The position numbers were made by a program, and so were the translations under genes. Source: Nostoc sp. NIES-3756 (GTDB lineage Bacteria > Cyanobacteriota > Cyanobacteriia > Cyanobacteriales > Nostocaceae). Taken from it: DNA of 64,000 nucleotides. The first letter of the stretch is position 1. Every line of letters begins with the position of its first letter. Positions 59,073 through 64,000 of this stretch are shown piece by piece. The stretch spans positions 5,541,001-5,605,000 of the forward strand of contig NZ_AP017295.1 in the NCBI RefSeq assembly GCF_001548375.1. Direction: 5' to 3'. The notes under the pieces were generated by a model. The model did not search any database and had not been told where the DNA came from. It saw only the letters and a list, made by a program, of their open reading frames with translations.

Positions 59073-61265
59073 ATGAATAAGCAACTAGGTAAGCGTTTTA
59101 TCAAGTTAAGTCAAGGAATAAAAAAATGGCTTAGTCGAGTGCCAAGAGAGTTAATAACTGCCTCGTTCATTGTTTTTTGTGTGCTTTTTTTGCGATATTT
59201 AGGTTTATTACAATCTGTAGAATTGGCTGCATTGGATCAATTTTTTCGTATTCGTCCCTATGAACAACTTGATGACCGGATTACTATAGTTGCTATTGAT
59301 GAGAAATCTTTGCGTTATGGTTTTCCTATTCCTGATGGTGTTATTGCTAATTTATTAAAAAAAATACAAGCTAATCAACCCCGTGCTATTGGTCTAGATA
59401 TCTATCGAAATTTACCACCTAAAGATGGTAATGAAATTTTGATAAATACTTATAAATCAATTCCCAACTTGATTGGCACACAACTCTTAGCAAATAATCA
59501 AAATTCTCATGTTCCACCACCAATAGGATTAAACAGTAAACAAGTAGGTTTTAATAATTTAATCTATGATATCGATGGACAAGTAAGACGTAGTTTATTG
59601 TATTGGCATATCGATAATCAGCCATATGAGAGTTTTGCTTTAAAGTTAGCTTTGTTGTATTTGGAATCAGAGAATATTTTTCCAAGTAAAGGAGTTATCA
59701 ACCCAAGGTCTTTGCGGTTAGGAAAAACTGAATTTATCCGATTTCAGGAAAATGATGGTGCTTATATAAAAGCCGATGCTAGAGGCTATCAGATTTTGTC
59801 TAATTTTCCTAAGCCACGCTGTCATGCTTCTAATGTAGATTTCTGTGCTTTCCGAAAGGTAAGTATGGTAGATGTGCTGGCTAATAAAGTACCAAAAAAC
59901 TGGATTCAAGACCGGATTATTTTAATTGGTTCTACAGCTCCTAGCATTCAAGATTTTGTATTTATTCCCTATTCTAGTGATTGGATGAAAGAAGCGAAGC
60001 CTGTACCTGGAATTGAAGTACAAGCTTATTTTGTTAGTCAGTTAATTTCTGCTGCTTTGGAAGGAAGACCATTATTACAAGTTTGGTCTAAGTTTTGGGA
60101 ATCTTTATGGATTTTTAGCTGGTCTTATTTAGGTGCAGTGACTGCATGGAGGATACGCCGAGCAGTTTCCAGCATTTTAGCTATATTCGTTGGCTGTAGC
60201 TTAATTTTTTTAATTGCATATTTTGTTTTTTTATTAGGATGGTGGATACCTTTAATGCCATCATTAATAAGTTTTGTTAGTTCAGCAATTTGGATTATTA
60301 ACTATCTTGCTCATATGCAGGAAGAGTTAAAGCGTTCTACAGAATTTTTACAGAAAGTTATTGATACAATCCCTGATCCCATTTTCGTCAAAAATGAAAA
60401 GCATCAATGGATAATTTTAAATGATGCTTACTGTAGATTTATTGGTTATCCTGATACAGTGTTAGTGGAAAAATCAGAATTTGAGTTTTTTCCCAAACAT
60501 GAAGCGGAAATTTTTCGACAACAAGATGAATTGGTATTTCAAAGTAAAATACCTCAGGAACATGAGGAGGAATTTACTGATGCTTATGGAAAAACTCATC
60601 TAATTGCTACTAAGCGATCGCTTCATCAAGATGCTGCTGGTAATGTCTTTCTAGTTGGGGTAATCCGCGATATCACTCAGCGCAAGTTAATGGAGGAGGA
60701 ACTTAAGCGAACAGCAGCAGAATTATTTCGTTCTAATAATGAATTAAAACTTAAAGAAGACCATTTACGCTATTTAGCTTATCACGACCCTTTAACTTGT
60801 CTACCGAATCGTAAGTACTTTGCTGAACAACTTTACGAATCTGTGAACTGGGCAAAACAGAACAATCTCTTACTTGGGCTGCTATTTATTGATTTAGATG
60901 GCTTCAAGCAAGTGAATGATAACCTCGGTCATGAAATAGGCGATCGCTTATTATTGGTAATAGCTCAACGACTGAGCAATTCTTTACGTAATAGTGATAT
61001 AGTTGCTCGTTTAGGCGGCGACGAGTTTACCGTGATTTTGCGGGCGATACCCAATGTACAAGTAGCTGCTAAAGTCGCTGAAAAAATTCTTGTAAATATT
61101 ACTGAGCCAATTGTCTTTAACGGACGCAGTACCAAGGTTTCCGCTAGTATTGGCATTAGTATTTACCCAGATACTAGTTTAGATGCTGATACATTGATAA
61201 AACAGGCAGATGCTGCCATGTACCGAGCCAAACATCTAGGGAAAAACCGTTTTGAATTTGCTTAA
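59073..61265 (+). CDS. CHASE2-PAS-GGDEF diguanylate cyclase
   Basis: 730 residues from the ATG at 59073 (a TTG two codons earlier is possible). An N-terminal membrane helix (about 23-45), an extracytoplasmic CHASE2 sensor (about 45-330, ITIVAIDEKSLRYGFPIPDG), three helices (about 335-420), one PAS domain (about 425-545, VIDTIPDPIFVKNEKHQWI) and a GGDEF domain (about 560-730). The GGDEF motif at 648-652 is intact, and the RxxD inhibitory site is present five residues before it (R639, D642). It should make c-di-GMP under feedback inhibition. No EAL domain is present. The signal sensed is unknown. Confidence 0.95.
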   Translation: MNKQLGKRFIKLSQGIKKWLSRVPRELITASFIVFCVLFLRYLGLLQSVELAALDQFFRIRPYEQLDDRITIVAIDEKSLRYGFPIPDGVIANLLKKIQANQPRAIGLDIYRNLPPKDGNEILINTYKSIPNLIGTQLLANNQNSHVPPPIGLNSKQVGFNNLIYDIDGQVRRSLLYWHIDNQPYESFALKLALLYLESENIFPSKGVINPRSLRLGKTEFIRFQENDGAYIKADARGYQILSNFPKPRCHASNVDFCAFRKVSMVDVLANKVPKNWIQDRIILIGSTAPSIQDFVFIPYSSDWMKEAKPVPGIEVQAYFVSQLISAALEGRPLLQVWSKFWESLWIFSWSYLGAVTAWRIRRAVSSILAIFVGCSLIFLIAYFVFLLGWWIPLMPSLISFVSSAIWIINYLAHMQEELKRSTEFLQKVIDTIPDPIFVKNEKHQWIILNDAYCRFIGYPDTVLVEKSEFEFFPKHEAEIFRQQDELVFQSKIPQEHEEEFTDAYGKTHLIATKRSLHQDAAGNVFLVGVIRDITQRKLMEEELKRTAAELFRSNNELKLKEDHLRYLAYHDPLTCLPNRKYFAEQLYESVNWAKQNNLLLGLLFIDLDGFKQVNDNLGHEIGDRLLLVIAQRLSNSLRNSDIVARLGGDEFTVILRAIPNVQVAAKVAEKILVNITEPIVFNGRSTKVSASIGISIYPDTSLDADTLIKQADAAMYRAKHLGKNRFEFA

Positions 61266-62111
61266 AGCACCAGCAGGCTGGAAGTCGCTACTACACAGAC
61301 AAAACCCACTTGAATGAATTTCGGGGGGTACACTACCCGTTCGCACTGTGTCTCGTAGAGAACGCATTTTCTATACATACTGAAATGCTTTGTCGAACTT
61401 CAGCCCATCACGGATTGCTATAAAACTAATTTTCTGCGTATGAGTATATAAGTGTACGCTCATACTGATCACTAATGTATCATTAAAATTTTGCAGAGGG
61501 CTTCTGTAAAAGTGATAGCGATTCAAAAAATCTTTGCAACAATTTATTATCTGTAGGAACCAACATCTTTACATACCTATTCTGTGCCTATATGCCTGAA
61601 AATCTTCATATTAGTGTTAAGTATGTAGGGAATGTTACTGAAAATTATCTAACTAATCTTTATAAAGAATTAATAAAATGAATATTTTTTACCTAGATAT
61701 TACACATTTGTTACAAACAATGATTTTACAACCACCAATTTTCCTAAGTAATAATACGCAAGCGAAGGCTGTTGATGTGAGTATATACACTAACAACTAT
61801 TAAGAAATAGTTAAAAAAACATGAGTTATATATTTCTCCTGTGGTAATTAATGAATATATATAACTTTAGACCGAGGAATAGTTCTAACCACAGATAGGT
61901 GTTTAGAATCTGATATCGGTTATATTTCTTAATTAGGGCTACGTGTGACGGTAATTCTTTAAAGAATCCGACTTTTAAACGTAATCGTAGTTAAGTTTTT
62001 CTGTCTCGGTATAAATAATAAGTTTACCGAAAGTTTAATTTTTAGGAAATCTCGGTTTTGCTTTTGTAAATAATTAATAATCTTTTAATAAACCAGAATT
62101 TTATAAACTTT
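61266..62111. other. Long AT-rich intergenic region
   Basis: About 850 bases. A hairpin-like GTATGAG/CTCATAC lies near 61440-61470. A stretch near 61520-61560 (tcaaaaaatc, ttatctgtagg) recurs at 24778-24817, marking a dispersed repeat. No ORF or RNA gene was recognised. Confidence 0.45.
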
Positions 62112-62336
62112 ATGAAAACTAACTTGACGGTCATCGGAGTCTTGATATTTTGCATCACTGCTAGCCTGATAATTCCCAAGGTGGCGGATGCTACTGGAAA
62201 CTTAGAATCTTCACTTTCCTCTGATGTCTCTGGCGATCGCATCAGTATAAACAAGCCTGAACAAAGTACTCAGGACTTATATGTACCGCCGAATTACGGC
62301 GGGCCAGATAGCCAGCATGGAAGCGGTACTCGTTAG
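62112..62336 (+). CDS. Small exported protein ending PPNYGGPDSQHGSGTR
   Basis: 74 residues. A signal peptide occupies about 1-27 (hydrophobic NLTVIGVLIFCITASLIIP, then KVADA). The mature part is about 45 residues, acidic, with the terminal DLYVPPNYGGPDSQHGSGTR. That PPNxGGP...GSGTR ending is recurrent in cyanobacterial exported proteins and resembles the opening motif of DUF928 proteins. Being the true C-terminus, it may be a sorting or processing tag or a peptide signal. Function is unknown. Confidence 0.7.
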   Translation: MKTNLTVIGVLIFCITASLIIPKVADATGNLESSLSSDVSGDRISINKPEQSTQDLYVPPNYGGPDSQHGSGTR

Positions 62337-62563
62337 GTATTTGCTGTATATTTATTGATTAGGTTTTTCATAAAGTATGAAACCCTAAATTTGAGCGAAC
62401 AGACGAACCAGTCAACATGTTTATCAACTTGGAAAATTTCATCAAGGATTAAAAATTTAGAATCCTCGCTGAAGCTGAACACCAAGTAATGAGACGTATT
62501 TTTCTGATCTATAAAAGCAGTATATGGAAAATAAACCCTTAGTTGAATACACTTAAGTATTAT

Positions 62564-64000
62564 TTAAGGTTTTATAACCTGAGATTTCTGCCAACCGTAT
62601 TTCTGCACTAATGTATGAACTTGCCAGTCAGGGCTGGGTTCGGGATAGTCTAAACGATAGTGTCCGCCACGGCTTTCTGTTCTAAAAGCAGCACTCTTGA
62701 GAATTAAATAAGCAATATCAAGTAAATTGCCAGTTTCTGCCCAAAGCCGCAATTGCTGATCGATATCAGCAAAATTAAAACTGACTGGCTCACTGGGTTG
62801 TAAAGATAAAAGAAACTGACTTAAAGCTAAAGTAGCAAAATCTTTCTGCCACGATTCTACGGTGGCGATCGCCGCAGATAATGTAGACTGTTCTCGACAA
62901 ATACCCGCGCTTTGCCAGACTAGACGCGGTAATTTCTCTCGGAGTATGGCTAACTGTGCTTGCTGATTTTGCCACTCGCGCTCATCAAGGTTCAATTCTC
63001 TCGTAGGTAGGGCTGGTGTTTCTGATGATAAATTCACATCAGCCAGCTTGATATTTTTTAACTGCGCGCCAAATACAATACATTCCAGTAGTGAATTACT
63101 GGCTAAACGATTAGCTCCGTGTACACCCGTACTCGCAGTTTCTCCTACCGCATACAACCCTGGTATATTGGTTTGATTTTGTAAATCGGTGGCAATTCCC
63201 CCCATCCAGTAATGAGCAGCTGGGGCTACAGGAATTGGTTCATGGAAAACATCTATGCCCCAACGCTGACACACTTTAACGATGTTGGGAAAACGATGAC
63301 TAATCTGATCTTCGGGAATAGGACGCATATCTAGCCAGACATGGGCCGTAGCCGGATCAACGGCAGTACGTTGTAAATGACTAAAGATTGCTCGACTTAC
63401 TATATCTCTGGGCGCTAATTCTCCAGCCGGATGATAATCAAAAGCAAATCGCCGCCCTTCATTGTCTACAAGGTGTGCGCCTTCGCCCCGAACCGCTTCA
63501 CTGATCAAGAAACGGTCTGCACCAGGTTTAGTGAGGGCTGTAGGGTGAAATTGCACAAACTCCAAATCACGGAGAATTGCCCCAGCCCGCCAAGCAATGG
63601 CGACTCCATCACCTGTACTCACCGCCGGGTTGGTAGTTTGGGCGAATACCTGACCGCCGCCACCAGTTGCTAAAACTACAGCCCCAGCTTTAATCCAGGT
63701 AATAGCACCTTGATAAAATAGACTAATTCCCTGACAATGACCAGTTTTTGGTTCTTGCCATAAACTCAAAGCCAAAGCTTGCTGAATTACTTGGATATTT
63801 TCACGACGTAAGACTTGGGCTGCAAGAGTAGTTGTTACCTCCCTTCCTGTAGTGTCGGCGGCGTGGAGAACACGGTTACGGGAATGGGCAGCTTCTAATG
63901 TTAATGCTAAAGCTTGTCCATGACGGTCAAAAGCAACGCCTAAATTCACTAAAGATTTGATACAACTGGGAGCTTGTTCCGCTAAAAATTTGACGGACGA
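62564..64000 (-). CDS. nadB: L-aspartate oxidase, 3' part (cut by window edge)
   Basis: 479 residues are visible; the frame remains open through the window edge, so the start and the N-terminal FAD dinucleotide motif lie outside. LATGGGGQVFAQTTNPA, FVQFHPTAL, LISEAVRGEGAHLVDNEGRRFAFDYHP and the HYWMGGIATD and STGVHGANRLASNSLLECIVFG motifs are diagnostic. NadB oxidises L-aspartate to iminoaspartate, the first step of NAD synthesis, with NadA. The C-terminal helical domain is complete. Confidence 0.96.
   Translation of the reverse strand, partial: SSVKFLAEQAPSCIKSLVNLGVAFDRHGQALALTLEAAHSRNRVLHAADTTGREVTTTLAAQVLRRENIQVIQQALALSLWQEPKTGHCQGISLFYQGAITWIKAGAVVLATGGGGQVFAQTTNPAVSTGDGVAIAWRAGAILRDLEFVQFHPTALTKPGADRFLISEAVRGEGAHLVDNEGRRFAFDYHPAGELAPRDIVSRAIFSHLQRTAVDPATAHVWLDMRPIPEDQISHRFPNIVKVCQRWGIDVFHEPIPVAPAAHYWMGGIATDLQNQTNIPGLYAVGETASTGVHGANRLASNSLLECIVFGAQLKNIKLADVNLSSETPALPTRELNLDEREWQNQQAQLAILREKLPRLVWQSAGICREQSTLSAAIATVESWQKDFATLALSQFLLSLQPSEPVSFNFADIDQQLRLWAETGNLLDIAYLILKSAAFRTESRGGHYRLDYPEPSPDWQVHTLVQKYGWQKSQVIKP

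Overview
The window is chromosomal DNA of a filamentous, heterocyst-forming cyanobacterium of the Nostoc/Anabaena/Trichormus group. Three things show this: an uptake hydrogenase (hupSL) with its long divergent hyp maturation operon, dense HIP1 octamers (GCGATCGC), and the heptanucleotide short tandem repeats typical of Nostocales (runs of gtcatta, gtccata, ttgactg, acgaatt) in many intergenic gaps. The gene order around hup/hyp matches what I recall from Nostoc sp. PCC 7120 (asr0689 to hypB opposite hupSL). Here hupL is uninterrupted, so this is not the vegetative PCC 7120 chromosome. A. variabilis or another close relative is more likely.

Layout. 1-5 kb: an exported protein cut by the window edge, a decayed gene, a group 2 sigma factor, a HerA-like ATPase and a GST, mostly on the minus strand. 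5-24 kb: housekeeping and envelope genes. These are a fasciclin protein, a Pmp3 peptide with a SUI1 factor, trpB, two CAP proteins, RNase D, a rhodanese lacking its cysteine, a CpcT-like lyase, a STAS protein, hemF, an Mrp ATPase, rodA, ndhS, a HAS-barrel protein, a CPA2 antiporter, and a UDP-xylose/UDP-glucuronate pair. 24.7-29 kb: an accessory island with IS701-type transposase remnants in opposite orientation around one large unknown protein (two beta-type domains, then 31-residue repeats).

29-43.1 kb: the hydrogenase region. The minus-strand operon reads two small membrane proteins, TPR, a previously unlisted 37-residue membrane peptide, NifU-like, NHL, hypF, hypC, hypD, a tautomerase, hypE, hypA, hypB. 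The plus-strand hupS-hupL lies opposite, and the roughly 650-bp gap between them is the shared regulatory region. HypA-F build the NiFe(CN)2CO centre of HupL; the proximal operon genes may serve maturation of HupS.

43-46 kb: a probable stand-alone defence protein (AbiJ-type N-terminus plus Mrr-like nuclease), a DJ-1/PfpI protein with a small partner, and a redoxin. 46-58 kb: pyrH-frr, a geranylgeranyl-reductase-like flavoprotein, a ferredoxin-metallo-beta-lactamase fusion, a Dus enzyme, an aldo/keto reductase, a Uma2 pseudogene, a DEAD-box helicase, rimO, btpA and a VKOR-thioredoxin fusion. 58-64 kb: a CHASE2-PAS-GGDEF cyclase, a small exported peptide and the 3' part of nadB.

A second theme is small dispersed elements. 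Several hairpin families (25-60 bp) occur, some bounded by visible target-like duplications. One sits inside a transposase fragment, and a separate low-complexity repeat lies in frame inside hypF. No tRNA, rRNA, CRISPR array or prophage was recognised.
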